From Bhargavaea ullalensis (lineage in GTDB: Bacteria; Bacillota; Bacilli; Bacillales_A; Planococcaceae), in NCBI RefSeq assembly GCF_040545425.1, contig NZ_JBEPLW010000004.1: 64,000 nucleotides of DNA; one strand, given 5' to 3'. Below, piece after piece: positions 24,877 to 33,427 of this stretch (position 1 is its first letter; the number at the start of each line of letters is the position of its first letter). The notes below the pieces were generated by a model. That model saw only the letters and a list, made by a program, of their open reading frames with translations. It made no database searches and was not told where the DNA came from. Both the position numbers and the translations under genes were made by a program.

Positions 24877-25899
24877 ATGACCAAGGTGACGGTGCTCGGG
24901 GCCGGCAGCTGGGGAACGGCCCTGGCGTCGGTCCTTGCCGACAACGGCCATGATTGCACAATCTGGGCCCGGCGACCCGAACAGGCGGAAGAAATCATGG
25001 TCCGGCATACGAATGAACGCTATTTGCCGGGCGCCCCGCTTCCGGAGAACCTGAAGGGGGAAAGTGACCTGAAACGCGCGACGGAAGGCTCGGCAGTCAT
25101 CATCGTCGCCGTGCCGACCGCCGGGATCCGGGAGATTTCCCGCAGCTTGAATGGCGTGCTGGAAGGGCCGGTGCTGTTTGCGCATGTGTCCAAAGGCATC
25201 GAGCCGGATTCCCTCAAGCGCATCAGTGAAATGATGGAAGAAGAAATCGACGAACAGTTCCGTACCGGGATCGTCGTCCTTTCCGGGCCGAGCCATGCGG
25301 AAGAAGTGATCCTGAGGCATCCGACGACCGTGACCGCCGCCTGCTCGGACCCAGAACTCGCAGCCCGCATCCAGGATCTGTTCATGAACCGGGTGTTCAG
25401 GGTGTATACGAACGATGATGTCCTCGGCGTCGAAATCGGCGGTGCGCTCAAAAATATCATCGCGCTTGCCGCGGGCGTCTCGGACGGACTCGGATACGGG
25501 GACAACGCCAAGGCGGCGCTCATCACGCGCGGCCTGGCGGAAATCTCCCGTCTCGGTGTCGCAATGGGCGCGAATCCGATGACCTTTTCCGGACTTTCCG
25601 GGCTCGGCGACCTCATCGTCACCTGCACGAGTGTCCACTCGCGCAACTGGCGCGCCGGCAACATGCTCGGCAAGGGAATGAGCCTGGATGAAGTACTCGG
25701 TCAAATGGGCATGGTGGTCGAGGGCGTCCGGACCACAAAGGCGGCAAAGCAGCTTGCGGAAAGCCGTGATGTCCCGATGCCGATCACACAGGCGCTGTAT
25801 TCCGTCCTTTTTGAAGGGGAAGAACCGCGCCGGGCGGTCGACAGCCTGATGGGACGTCTCAAGAAGCATGAAATTGAAGATCTGTTCGGAATGTCGTGA
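24877..25899 (+). CDS. gpsA: Glycerol-3-phosphate dehydrogenase [NAD(P)+]
   Basis: Reduces dihydroxyacetone phosphate to sn-glycerol 3-phosphate for phospholipid synthesis. The 340-residue protein has the Rossmann motif GAGSWGTALA near the N-terminus, SKGIE and the catalytic lysine within EIGGALKNIIALAAG, and RGLAEISRLG. ATG 24877 is preferred to the upstream TTG 24868 because AAAGGAT lies about 9 bases before it. Together with plsC and cmk it supplies lipid precursors. Confidence 0.95.
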   Translation: MTKVTVLGAGSWGTALASVLADNGHDCTIWARRPEQAEEIMVRHTNERYLPGAPLPENLKGESDLKRATEGSAVIIVAVPTAGIREISRSLNGVLEGPVLFAHVSKGIEPDSLKRISEMMEEEIDEQFRTGIVVLSGPSHAEEVILRHPTTVTAACSDPELAARIQDLFMNRVFRVYTNDDVLGVEIGGALKNIIALAAGVSDGLGYGDNAKAALITRGLAEISRLGVAMGANPMTFSGLSGLGDLIVTCTSVHSRNWRAGNMLGKGMSLDEVLGQMGMVVEGVRTTKAAKQLAESRDVPMPITQALYSVLFEGEEPRRAVDSLMGRLKKHEIEDLFGMS

Positions 25900-25929
25900 T
25901 GGCATCCGGAACTGAAAGGTGGATCCGCA

Positions 25930-26133
25930 TTGTCATCGCTGGATAAAATGTGGCTGTCGTTCTACGCGATGGGGGCCATGTTCGTTTGCATGTTCCTCAT
26001 CAGCTTCAGCCGCAACAAACTGGAAAATAAGATTCTGAAGTTCGTTTTCTCCCTGGTGGCCTGGCTGCTCCTCATCTTTGCCTTCTTCGGCATGGTCTAC
26101 GTGGTCTTCAGCGGACCGACGGGGGGAGCGTGA
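25930..26133 (+). CDS. yphE: Small membrane protein YphE (DUF2768)
   Basis: A 67-residue protein made almost wholly of two membrane spans (about 8-25 and 35-60) joined by a short SRNKLENK loop. It belongs to the DUF2768 group found at this site in Bacillales; no function is known. It starts at TTG with AAAGGTGG 7 bases upstream, and its stop overlaps the yphF start. Confidence 0.8.
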   Translation: MSSLDKMWLSFYAMGAMFVCMFLISFSRNKLENKILKFVFSLVAWLLLIFAFFGMVYVVFSGPTGGA

Positions 26134-26846
26134 GAAAGTTGAAAAAAACGTTTTTGATCCTCATCGCATCCTGCATCGTCCTGCTCGGCGGCTGCATGAT
26201 GCCGGACAAGGAAAAAGGCGCGGGCGTCATCCCGTATGAGCAACAGCTCGAGGCGGTGCAGGGAGCCGTCGGCCAGTTCCAGGAAAAGACCGGCGGCCTC
26301 CTGCCCATCAAGACACGGGACCAGGACGTCGATCCGTTCATCAAGTACCCGGTCGAGTTTTCAAAGATCGTGCCCGCCTACATGGAGAAAATTCCGTCCA
26401 ACGCCTATGAAACCGGCGGCATCTATCAATATGTATTGATCGACGTGGAAGACAATCCGACCGTCAAGCTCGTCGATCTCCACGGGCCGGAACGGATCCG
26501 GGAGCTGAACCTCCGCAAAGGCGTAAGCGGCCATCTTCCGATCGAGGAGATGATCACGAGTGACGTCTTCAAGCCGAACTTCTCTGCGATGGGCCTGAAG
26601 GAAGCGCCGACCGTGAAAAGCCCGTATACGTCCAATGAACTTCCGTTTGTCCTTTCTTCGGACGGCAATTTTTATATCGACTATACGGCAGACCTCCATC
26701 AGAAGCTGCTGGAGGAAGACATCCAAGTGGAGCCCGGCGAGGACATCCGCCATATCCTCTATGATGATTCGCCGATCCTTCCGGCCTACAGTCTCCCGTA
26801 CACCGTCGATGAAGACGGCAATCCGGTGTTCCTGGACAAGAAGTGA
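26130..26846 (+). CDS. yphF: Lipoprotein YphF
   Basis: A 238-residue predicted lipoprotein with a signal peptide ending in a lipobox (LLGGC, lipidated Cys at about 22) and an extracellular domain of unknown function. The frame can start at GTG 26130, in a GTGA overlap with yphE but with only 1-2 bases after the GGGGGGAG ribosome site, or at TTG 26139 with 10-base spacing; both give a good signal peptide. It lies directly before spoIVA as in B. subtilis. Confidence 0.8.
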   Translation: MRKLKKTFLILIASCIVLLGGCMMPDKEKGAGVIPYEQQLEAVQGAVGQFQEKTGGLLPIKTRDQDVDPFIKYPVEFSKIVPAYMEKIPSNAYETGGIYQYVLIDVEDNPTVKLVDLHGPERIRELNLRKGVSGHLPIEEMITSDVFKPNFSAMGLKEAPTVKSPYTSNELPFVLSSDGNFYIDYTADLHQKLLEEDIQVEPGEDIRHILYDDSPILPAYSLPYTVDEDGNPVFLDKK

Positions 26847-26902
26847 GCGGGCTTCCGGCCGATCCAAAAGAATAGCTGTTCGAGAAGCGCTTCGTGCCTG
26901 CC

Positions 26903-26931
26903 GCATGAAGCGCTTCTGTCGTGCATACAAT
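26903..26931 (+). promoter_or_regulatory. Predicted SigE promoter of spoIVA
   Basis: CATACAAT at 26924-26931 is an exact SigE -10 consensus. Fourteen bases upstream, GCATGAA (26903-26909) is a partial -35. SigE is the early mother-cell sigma factor and drives spoIVA in B. subtilis. The -35 overlaps the right arm of an 11-bp hairpin (26883-26893 with 26907-26917) that lacks a T-run. Confidence 0.6.
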
Positions 26932-26959
26932 GAATTGCGCAGAAAAGGAGGGCGAAAGG

Positions 26960-28438
26960 TTGAGCGAAGCATTGTATGAAGAATTGGCGAAACGCACTGA
27001 CGGGGATATCTACATCGGCGTTGTCGGGCCGGTACGCGTCGGAAAATCGACATTCGTAAAACGGGTCATGGAAGAAGTCGTCATCCCGAACATGGTTGAA
27101 GAAGCGGACAGGACGAGAGCGCAGGACGAGTTGCCGCAAAGCTCGCCGGGTCCCGTGATCATGACGGCGGAACCGAAATTCGTTCCGGCAAGGGGGACAG
27201 GCATCTCTGTCGGGGACGGCGGCCTGACGTTCCAGATCCGGCTGGCGGACTGTGTCGGTTATGTCATTGACGGGGTGAAGGGCCATATGGACGATGACGG
27301 GCCGAAATTCGTCCATACGCCTTGGCACAACGAGCCGGTGCCGTTTGAGGAAGCGGCCAGGATCGGGACGGACAAAGTGATCCGGGACCATTCCACGATC
27401 GGCGTGGTCATGACGACGGACGGGTCGGTGAACAACATTCCACGCGCAGCGGCCCTGAAGGCGGAAGAAGAGATTGTCGGCAAACTGAAGGAAATCGGCA
27501 AGCCGTTCGTCATCGTCCTGAACAGCCGGATGCCTGCCCACACGGAGACGGTCGCGCTCCGGGAAGAACTTTCCGGAAAATACGGTGTCCCGGTCATCGC
27601 GATCAGCGCCGATCAGCTGAATGCATCCGAGATTCAGCTGATTCTGAAGGAAGCCCTGTTCGAGTTTCCGATCTCTGAGATCGAACTGCTCAAGCCCGAG
27701 TGGATGGATGTGCTGGATGATGACCATACACTCAACGCGTCGATCCGGCACCGGCTGGATGAAGGACTTTCATCGATCTCAAAGATCCGGGATGTCCAGG
27801 CGCTTGCAGCTTCCCTTCAGGAAGAGGACTTCATCAAGCGTGCCGAAGTGACGGACGTCGATGCGGGGCAGGGGAAGGCGAGCATCCGTCTGGAAACGGA
27901 GGATGACGTGTATCATTCGGTGTGTGACGAGATGATGGGCGAGCCGATCCGGACGAAAAAAGACTGGCTGCTGTTCATCAAGGACTCGGTCAAATCACGC
28001 GAAGCGTTCACCCGCTATGAAGATGCCATCGAATCCGCCAAGACGACCGGCTACGGCGTGACGCTTCCGGGGATCAACGACTTTGAGCCGACCGCGCCGG
28101 AACTCATCAAACAAAACAACTTCTTCGGCGTGAGGATGAAGGCAAAAGCCCCGTCCCTTCATATTATGCGGATTGACATGGAGGCTGAATTCTCTCCGCT
28201 GATCGGTTCCGAGTTCCACAGCCTTCAGCTGCTGAAAGATCTGAAGGAAGCCTATTTGAACGACCGCGAAGCACTCTGGTCCACGCAGCTGTTCGGAACG
28301 CCGCTCCATGAAGTGATGAAAGAGAGCATCCGTTTCAAGACGACCGCTGTTCCCGAGCGGGCTAGAAACCGGATCCGGGAAACGATGGAGCAGATGGTGA
28401 ATGACGGGAACAAAGGCATGGTGACCTTCATACTGTAA
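26960..28438 (+). CDS. spoIVA: Stage IV sporulation protein A
   Basis: SpoIVA is an ATPase that polymerises on the outer forespore membrane and forms the base layer of the spore coat. The N-terminal ATPase domain has the Walker A motif GPVRVGKS (23-30) and the SpoIVA signature EADRTRAQDELPQS. The C-terminal end, which anchors the coat, is conserved (NKGMVTFIL). Using TTG 26960, with AAGGAGG 8 bases upstream, the protein is 492 residues, the length of the B. subtilis protein. The longer frame starts inside the SigE promoter and is not used. Confidence 0.95.
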   Translation: MSEALYEELAKRTDGDIYIGVVGPVRVGKSTFVKRVMEEVVIPNMVEEADRTRAQDELPQSSPGPVIMTAEPKFVPARGTGISVGDGGLTFQIRLADCVGYVIDGVKGHMDDDGPKFVHTPWHNEPVPFEEAARIGTDKVIRDHSTIGVVMTTDGSVNNIPRAAALKAEEEIVGKLKEIGKPFVIVLNSRMPAHTETVALREELSGKYGVPVIAISADQLNASEIQLILKEALFEFPISEIELLKPEWMDVLDDDHTLNASIRHRLDEGLSSISKIRDVQALAASLQEEDFIKRAEVTDVDAGQGKASIRLETEDDVYHSVCDEMMGEPIRTKKDWLLFIKDSVKSREAFTRYEDAIESAKTTGYGVTLPGINDFEPTAPELIKQNNFFGVRMKAKAPSLHIMRIDMEAEFSPLIGSEFHSLQLLKDLKEAYLNDREALWSTQLFGTPLHEVMKESIRFKTTAVPERARNRIRETMEQMVNDGNKGMVTFIL

Positions 28439-28445
28439 TCATTAC

Positions 28446-28476
28446 GGGCATCCGCGTTCGGCGGTATGTCCTTTTC
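28446..28476 (+). terminator. Terminator after spoIVA
   Basis: GGGCATCCGC (28446-28455) pairs with GCGGTATGTCC (28461-28471) with one wobble and one bulge, followed by TTTTCTTTTT. The 250 bases from here to hbs hold no gene that I can support. Confidence 0.75.
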
Positions 28477-28747
28477 TTTTTGCGTCGGCCGGCCGTGAAT
28501 CGCTGTTTTCCCCGCTTTATTTCCAAAGACGGAAAGATTGAGGACGGCTCTTTGGCAGATTTCTTCGGCCGATCGATCTTTCAATCGGATTTGCAATTTT
28601 TTGTTTACGGGGCAGCGGGTTGGGGAAGTCTTGAAAACAGCGCCGCAATGCGCCCAAAGCCCGTGAAACCGGTTGCGGTGCGGGTTTTGATGTGTTACTC
28701 TTTGTACATGCTTAAGCAAACTTTCTCTTCGGGAGGAGGTGAATGGT

Positions 28748-29020
28748 GTGAACAAGACAGATTTGGTGAACTCCGTTGCAGAAGCGACCGGCCTTTCCCG
28801 CAAAGATGCGACCAACGCAGTCGAGTCCGTATTCAACTCGATCAGCGACGCTCTGGCACAAGGCGACAAGGTCCAACTGATCGGTTTCGGAAACTTTGAA
28901 GTACGCGAACGTGCAGCCCGCAAAGGCCGCAACCCGCAATCCGGCGAAGAGATCGAAATCGCAGCGAGCAAAGTTCCTGCGTTCAAACCGGGTAAAGCTC
29001 TGAAAGATGCGGTCAAGTAA
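28748..29020 (+). CDS. hbs: DNA-binding protein HU
   Basis: The main nucleoid-compacting histone-like protein, 90 residues. The family signature GFGNFEVRERAARKGRNPQ is complete, as is the C-terminal VPAFKPGKALKDAV. GTG 28748 is chosen because GGGAGGAGGT lies 7 bases upstream and it gives the family N-terminus; a GTG three codons upstream sits in the ribosome site. A weak promoter TTGCGG-N17-TACTCT (28673-28701) may drive it. It follows spoIVA as in B. subtilis. Confidence 0.96.
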   Translation: MNKTDLVNSVAEATGLSRKDATNAVESVFNSISDALAQGDKVQLIGFGNFEVRERAARKGRNPQSGEEIEIAASKVPAFKPGKALKDAVK

Positions 29021-29033
29021 TAGCTGATTACAT

Positions 29034-29077
29034 AGGACGGTCCCATGTACCCGCACGCGGGCACGGGCCGTCCTTTT
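29034..29077 (+). terminator. Terminator after hbs
   Basis: AGGACGG plus CCC (29034-29044) pair with GGG plus CCGTCCT (29065-29074) around an inner CCGC/GCGG stem, then TTTT. Confidence 0.8.
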
Positions 29078-29115
29078 GAAATGCCGGAAATACCCTGCAC
29101 GCCCGGAATCCCTCA

Positions 29116-29145
29116 TTGTACGCGGGACGGCGTTTGTGCTAACAT
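29116..29145 (+). promoter_or_regulatory. Promoter for folE
   Basis: TTGTAC (29116-29121), an 18-base spacer, and TAACAT (29140-29145) preceded by TGC, an extended -10. The 5' leader can form a GGCGGC/GCCGCC stem (29156-29161 with 29196-29201). Confidence 0.5.
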
Positions 29146-29217
29146 TTAAGGGTGTGGCGGCAGACGGCCAGTTCCTGTGCAATCAGGGGACCTCAGCCGC
29201 CGATGGAGGGACGTATA

Positions 29218-29787
29218 ATGGCAAATGTGGACCACTCGAAGATCCGGGAAGCAGTCGCGATGATCCTGGAAGCCATCGGGGAGGACCCTTCCCGGGAAGG
29301 GCTCGTCGACACGCCGAAGCGCGTGGCGAAAATGTACGAGGAAGTATTCTCTGGCATCGACCAGGATCCGAAGGAATACTTCAAGACTGTTTTTCACGAG
29401 GAACACGATGAACTCGTCATCGTCAAAGATATTCATTTCCAATCCATGTGCGAGCACCACTTGCTGCCGTTCTACGGCAAGGCGCATGTCGCCTATATTC
29501 CGAAAGACGGAGCCATCGCCGGACTGAGCAAACTCGCCCGTGCGGTGGAATCGGTTTCCCGGCGGCCGCAGCTCCAGGAACGGATCACAGCGACCGTCGC
29601 CGATGCACTCGTCGAGATGCTCCATCCGATCGGCGTTTATGTCATGGTCGAGGCGGAGCATATGTGCATGACGATGCGCGGCATCCGGAAGCCCGGTTCG
29701 AAGACGGTGACGTCGGTGGCGCGCGGAATTTTTGAGGAAGACGCGGCAAAGCGCTCAGAAATCATCTCGCTTATCAAGATGTCCTGA
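29218..29787 (+). CDS. folE: GTP cyclohydrolase I
   Basis: Converts GTP to dihydroneopterin triphosphate, the first step to tetrahydrofolate; it is called mtrA in B. subtilis. The 189-residue protein has the zinc site in QSMCEHHLLPF and the third ligand in EAEHMCMTMRG, and the GLSKLARAV active-site segment. GGAGGGA precedes ATG 29218. mtrB follows, with its own promoter between them. Confidence 0.96.
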   Translation: MANVDHSKIREAVAMILEAIGEDPSREGLVDTPKRVAKMYEEVFSGIDQDPKEYFKTVFHEEHDELVIVKDIHFQSMCEHHLLPFYGKAHVAYIPKDGAIAGLSKLARAVESVSRRPQLQERITATVADALVEMLHPIGVYVMVEAEHMCMTMRGIRKPGSKTVTSVARGIFEEDAAKRSEIISLIKMS

Positions 29788-29799
29788 CAGCGTGCATTT

Positions 29800-29829
29800 T
29801 TGCCGGGTCCGAAAGAACTATGCTATGAT
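29800..29829 (+). promoter_or_regulatory. Promoter between folE and mtrB
   Basis: TTGCCG (29800-29805), an 18-base spacer and TGC-TATGAT (29821-29829), an extended -10. A start near 29836 would exclude the in-frame ATG at 29824 and supports the mtrB start at 29861. Confidence 0.55.
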
Positions 29830-29860
29830 GATTGAGACTAACGGACGGGGGCCAAATCCT

Positions 29861-30082
29861 ATGGGACAAACCGAATATATCGCCATCAAGGCATATGAAG
29901 ACGGAGTCCAGGTGATCGGACTCACGCGCGGTGCCGACACGAAATTCGGCCATGCGGAGAAGCTGGACGCAGGCGAAGTGCTCATCGCGCAATTCACTGA
30001 ACACATTTCAGCGGTAAAAGTACGGGGCAAAGCGGAAATCCATACTGCCCACGGAGTACTGCAAAGCGGGTCCGCCGAATAA
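29861..30082 (+). CDS. mtrB: Tryptophan RNA-binding attenuation protein TRAP
   Basis: TRAP forms an 11-subunit ring that, with tryptophan bound, wraps leader RNAs of the trp genes and stops their expression. The 73-residue protein keeps the family core AIKAYEDGVQVIGLTRG, DTKFGHAEKLD and EVLIAQFTEHISAVKVRGKA, including residues that bind tryptophan and the KFH-like RNA contacts (here KFGH; B. subtilis has KFHH). No trp gene lies in this window. A GC-rich hairpin (CACGC/GCGTG, 30096-30128) separates it from hepS. Confidence 0.93.
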   Translation: MGQTEYIAIKAYEDGVQVIGLTRGADTKFGHAEKLDAGEVLIAQFTEHISAVKVRGKAEIHTAHGVLQSGSAE

Positions 30083-30147
30083 CGGCAGACTTATTCACGC
30101 GCCGCTGCAAAACGGCGGCGCCGGCGTGCAGGATTGGAGCGCGGAAC

Positions 30148-30939
30148 ATGAACGCATCACCGATACATATTGAAGTTGAACAACTGAAGACGGACATCCA
30201 AAGACGGCTTGCCGACCGCATGCTTCTCGAGCACACGGGCGAGCCGGCCGTCGGATCGCCCGTGCTGTTTGCCCTTGTTCTGCCCGGAATCAATGGCGAA
30301 GAGTGGCGAGATGAAGACCGGCTTGCAGCCACAGCCGTTGGCGCCCTGCATGCGGCTTTCCATGCGCACGATTCGATCGAGGACAGGGGCACCCCGTCAC
30401 GCCGGCAGCAGCTCACCGTGCTGGCCGGTGATTATTATAGCGGCGTCCATTACCGCATCCTCACCGGCATTCCGGACGTCGGGCTGCTCCGTGATCTTGC
30501 GCTCGCCGTCATCCGGATGAGCGAATGCAAGGCGGCCCTGTATGAGCATGAACAGGCAAGGACCGCAGGTGAGGTGGCCGGGATGCTCCCGGACATCGAA
30601 GCCGCCGCGCTGTCGGCGTTCTTCAGGAACCGCGGGCTTTCCCTATACGGGGAAACGGTGCGGAACGCACTCACGGCGAAACGGCTCGAATGCGAAATCG
30701 AACATCTGGACTCCGGGCGGATCACGCCGTTCTGCACGGCCATCCTCGAGTCGGCAGACATACAGGGTGACAATGTGTCTGCGAGACGGTTCATGGAGTC
30801 CGCCCGTCTTGAAGCCGCGGCACGGGGAATGAACGCGGCCGTGGAACTGAGCCGTGCGGGCCGGTTGCCGGCAATTGAGATTTCATGCCGTCTGGGGCTC
30901 GGCGAACCGGCTCCCACACAATCGGGAAAGAAGGTCTGA
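30148..30939 (+). CDS. hepS: Heptaprenyl diphosphate synthase component I
   Basis: HepS is the small regulatory subunit of the two-part enzyme that makes the C35 side chain of menaquinone-7. The 263-residue protein is helical, with the family segments HDSIEDRG and LAGDYYSGVHYRIL. It lacks the DDxxD catalytic motifs, which are in hepT. This subunit is always poorly conserved, so identity rests on those segments and on the hepS-menG-hepT order. Confidence 0.88.
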   Translation: MNASPIHIEVEQLKTDIQRRLADRMLLEHTGEPAVGSPVLFALVLPGINGEEWRDEDRLAATAVGALHAAFHAHDSIEDRGTPSRRQQLTVLAGDYYSGVHYRILTGIPDVGLLRDLALAVIRMSECKAALYEHEQARTAGEVAGMLPDIEAAALSAFFRNRGLSLYGETVRNALTAKRLECEIEHLDSGRITPFCTAILESADIQGDNVSARRFMESARLEAAARGMNAAVELSRAGRLPAIEISCRLGLGEPAPTQSGKKV

Positions 30940-30944
30940 CCAGC

Positions 30945-31649
30945 ATGGATACCCAAAAAGAACAACGCGTCCATGAGGTGTTTCAGAACATTTCTGGAAA
31001 CTACGATAAAATGAATTCGGTCATCAGCTTTCAGCAGCATAAACTGTGGCGCCGTGAAATGATGAACAAAATGGCGGTGCGGCCCGGTTCGGTTGTCCTG
31101 GATGTCTGTTGCGGCACCGGCGACTGGACACTTGCACTCTCCGATGCCGTCGGCGGGACAGGATCTGTCACCGGACTGGATTTTTCGGCGAACATGCTGT
31201 CGGTCGCCGAAAAAAAGACCTCGGGCCGCGACAATATCCGGCTGATCGAGGGGAACGCGATGGCTCTCCCGTTTGAAGACGGGACATTTGAATGCGTCAC
31301 GGTCGGCTTCGGGCTGAGAAACGTGCCGGATCTCAGAAAGGCATTGTCCGAAATGCACCGCGTGCTCAAGCCGGGCGGCATGATCGCCTGCCTGGAGACG
31401 TCCCAGCCGAAGATACCCGTCTACCGGCAGGTGTTCAAGTTTTACTTCCGGTATATCATGCCGGTGTTCGGCAGGCTTTTTGCCAAGAAGTTCAAAGAGT
31501 ACCAGTGGCTCCAGGAATCGGCGGACACCTTCCCGGACAAAGAGCAGCTCGCACGCATCTTTGCCGAGGCAGGGTTCACCCGCGTGTCCTATAAACCGTT
31601 CAGCGGCGGAGCCGCTGCGGGGCATATCGGGTTCAAACGAGAACAATAG
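30945..31649 (+). CDS. menG: Demethylmenaquinone methyltransferase
   Basis: Adds the last methyl group to demethylmenaquinone using S-adenosylmethionine. The 234-residue protein has the SAM motif VLDVCCGTGDW, DFSANML, and the UbiE/MenG signatures VTVGFGLRNV and HRVLKPGGM. ATG 30945, five bases after hepS, is preferred over the long upstream frame. It lies between the two subunits of the side-chain synthase, as in B. subtilis. Confidence 0.95.
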   Translation: MDTQKEQRVHEVFQNISGNYDKMNSVISFQQHKLWRREMMNKMAVRPGSVVLDVCCGTGDWTLALSDAVGGTGSVTGLDFSANMLSVAEKKTSGRDNIRLIEGNAMALPFEDGTFECVTVGFGLRNVPDLRKALSEMHRVLKPGGMIACLETSQPKIPVYRQVFKFYFRYIMPVFGRLFAKKFKEYQWLQESADTFPDKEQLARIFAEAGFTRVSYKPFSGGAAAGHIGFKREQ

Positions 31650-31667
31650 CGGGGGAAGGTTTTTCCT

Positions 31668-32642
31668 TTGGAGAAGATGAAGCTTAAATCGATCTACTCG
31701 GAGTTCCGGGCAGATCTGGACTATATAGAAAGAGAGCTGGAGCGGGCCGTCCGCTCTTCATCACCTCTTGTCGAAGAGGCGTCCCTCGATCTTCTGAAAT
31801 CGGGCGGAAAGCGGATCCGGCCGGTCTTCACTCTGCTCTCATCGAAATTCGGCGAGTGCAATCGGACCGATACGGCACGTGTTGCCGTGCCTCTTGAACT
31901 GATCCATATGGCTTCTCTCGTCCATGATGATGTCATCGATGATGCCGATCTCCGGAGGGGAACCCCGACCGCAAAATCCCAGTGGGGCAATCGCGTCGCC
32001 ATGTATGTGGGAGACTTTCTCTTCGGGCGGGCGCTCGCCACGATTGCCGAACTGGATGACCCCGGGATCCACCGCGTGCTGTCCAGGACGATGATCGAGA
32101 TTTGCGTGGGCGAAATCATCCAGATCGAAGACAAATTTGCCGAAGAGCAGAGCCTGCGGGACTACCTCCGGCGCATCAAGCGAAAGACCGCACTTTTGAT
32201 CGCATCCAGCTGCGAGCTCGGCGGTCTGGTGTCGGGTGCCGAACCGAAGATCGTCCGGCATCTGGAGCGGTTCGGATACTATATCGGCATGGCCTTCCAG
32301 ATCACCGATGATCTCCTTGACTTCACGGCAACGGAAAAGGAGCTCGGGAAGCCTGCAGGCAGCGACTTGATCGACGGCAATATCACCCTGCCGGTCATTT
32401 ACGCCCTGCAGGACACTGAACTGCGTCCGCTTGTGCAGGCGGCGCTTGCCGCGGGAGATGACCGGGAGCCGGTCGACCGGCTCATCCGCAGGATGCGCGG
32501 CTCCGAGGCCATCACAGAAAGCCGGCGGGTGAGCAACCTATACCTGGACAAGGCACTGCGTGAGGCAAGTGCTTTGCCTGCCACGGCGGACCGGGATTCA
32601 CTTATCCGGATTGCAAAGTTTATCGGCAAACGAAAATATTGA
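31668..32642 (+). CDS. hepT: Heptaprenyl diphosphate synthase component II
   Basis: HepT is the catalytic trans-prenyltransferase subunit. The 324-residue protein has the two aspartate-rich motifs LVHDDVIDDADLRRG and FQITDDLLDFT that hold magnesium and the allylic substrate, and GKRIRP near the N-terminus. It starts at TTG 31668 (GGGGGAAGG about 9 bases away); ATG 31677 is an alternative. Product chain length is inferred from the hepS partner. Confidence 0.93.
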   Translation: MEKMKLKSIYSEFRADLDYIERELERAVRSSSPLVEEASLDLLKSGGKRIRPVFTLLSSKFGECNRTDTARVAVPLELIHMASLVHDDVIDDADLRRGTPTAKSQWGNRVAMYVGDFLFGRALATIAELDDPGIHRVLSRTMIEICVGEIIQIEDKFAEEQSLRDYLRRIKRKTALLIASSCELGGLVSGAEPKIVRHLERFGYYIGMAFQITDDLLDFTATEKELGKPAGSDLIDGNITLPVIYALQDTELRPLVQAALAAGDDREPVDRLIRRMRGSEAITESRRVSNLYLDKALREASALPATADRDSLIRIAKFIGKRKY

Positions 32643-32661
32643 CAGAAGACCGCATCTTTTG

Positions 32662-32691
32662 TTGAAACCGGAACCGCTAAAATGGTACGAT
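32662..32691 (+). promoter_or_regulatory. Promoter for ndk
   Basis: TTGAAA (32662-32667), an 18-base spacer, and TGG-TACGAT (32683-32691), an extended -10. Confidence 0.55.
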
Positions 32692-32744
32692 TCTGAAGGC
32701 GGCGGACTTTCCGCCAACCTCGTGCACAAGGAGTGTTCATTCAA

Positions 32745-33191
32745 ATGGAAAAAACGTTTTTGATGGTCAAGCCGGACGGCGTCCAGCGCAATCTCATCGG
32801 TGAAATCGTAAGCCGCTTCGAAAAGAAAGGCTTCCAGCTCGTCGGTGCAAAATTGATGCAGATTCCTCAAGAGCTTGCAGAAGAGCACTACGGTGAGCAC
32901 AAAGAGCGTCCGTTCTTCGGCGAACTCACAGATTTCATCACATCCGGACCCGTGTTCGCAATGGTATGGGAAGGCGAAAACGTCATCTCGACCGCGCGTC
33001 TCATGATGGGCGCGACGAATCCGAAAGAATCGGCTCCCGGAACGGTCCGCGGCGACTTTGCGGTCACTGTCGGCAAGAACATCATCCACGGCTCTGATTC
33101 CCCTGAGAGCGCAGAGCGCGAAATCGGCCTGTTCTTCAAGGAAGAAGAGATCGTTTCCTACGACAAGCAAATCAACAACTGGGTCAACTGA
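32745..33191 (+). CDS. ndk: Nucleoside diphosphate kinase
   Basis: Transfers phosphate among nucleoside di- and triphosphates. The 148-residue protein has the catalytic histidine in NIIHGSDSPESA and starts with the family EKTFLMVKPDGVQRNL. ATG 32745 is chosen because GTG 32733 lies inside the AAGGAGTG ribosome site. In B. subtilis cheR follows; here a terminator and aroC follow. Confidence 0.97.
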   Translation: MEKTFLMVKPDGVQRNLIGEIVSRFEKKGFQLVGAKLMQIPQELAEEHYGEHKERPFFGELTDFITSGPVFAMVWEGENVISTARLMMGATNPKESAPGTVRGDFAVTVGKNIIHGSDSPESAEREIGLFFKEEEIVSYDKQINNWVN

Positions 33192-33197
33192 CCCTGA

Positions 33198-33230
33198 GAA
33201 AAACCCGGCGGCCGCCGGGTTTTTCTTTTT
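33198..33230. terminator. Terminator after ndk
   Basis: Perfect 13-base arms 33198-33210 and 33213-33225 with A- and T-runs at the ends, followed by TTTTT. Confidence 0.92.
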
Positions 33231-33382
33231 CCCGAATATCTTCCCGATCTTCGAAAACAAGCCTCCAAAGCGAAAATCATCCTCACATCCCCGTGACTTA
33301 AAAAGGCCGGACTTTTCTCCTGAATAGTAAGCGCTATCATTTAAAAGCGCCTTAAAATCCGCATGAATACTAAGAATAGTTG

Positions 33383-33391
33383 TGTTATAGT
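33383..33391 (+). promoter_or_regulatory. Extended -10 promoter for aroC
   Basis: TGT-TATAGT at 33383-33391 is an extended -10 element 37 bases before the aroC start; the -35 region is weak. Confidence 0.5.
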
Positions 33392-33427
33392 GGAAAGAAA
33401 ATGTTTGGAGAGCCTGGGGGGAACATG

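Noticed and set aside
28477..28730. Possible small gene between spoIVA and hbs
   Set aside because: A 139-codon frame overlaps hbs in the wrong frame and has no ribosome site or family resemblance.
29156..29201. TRAP-binding site in the folE leader
   Set aside because: No series of GAG/TAG triplets at 2-3 base spacing.
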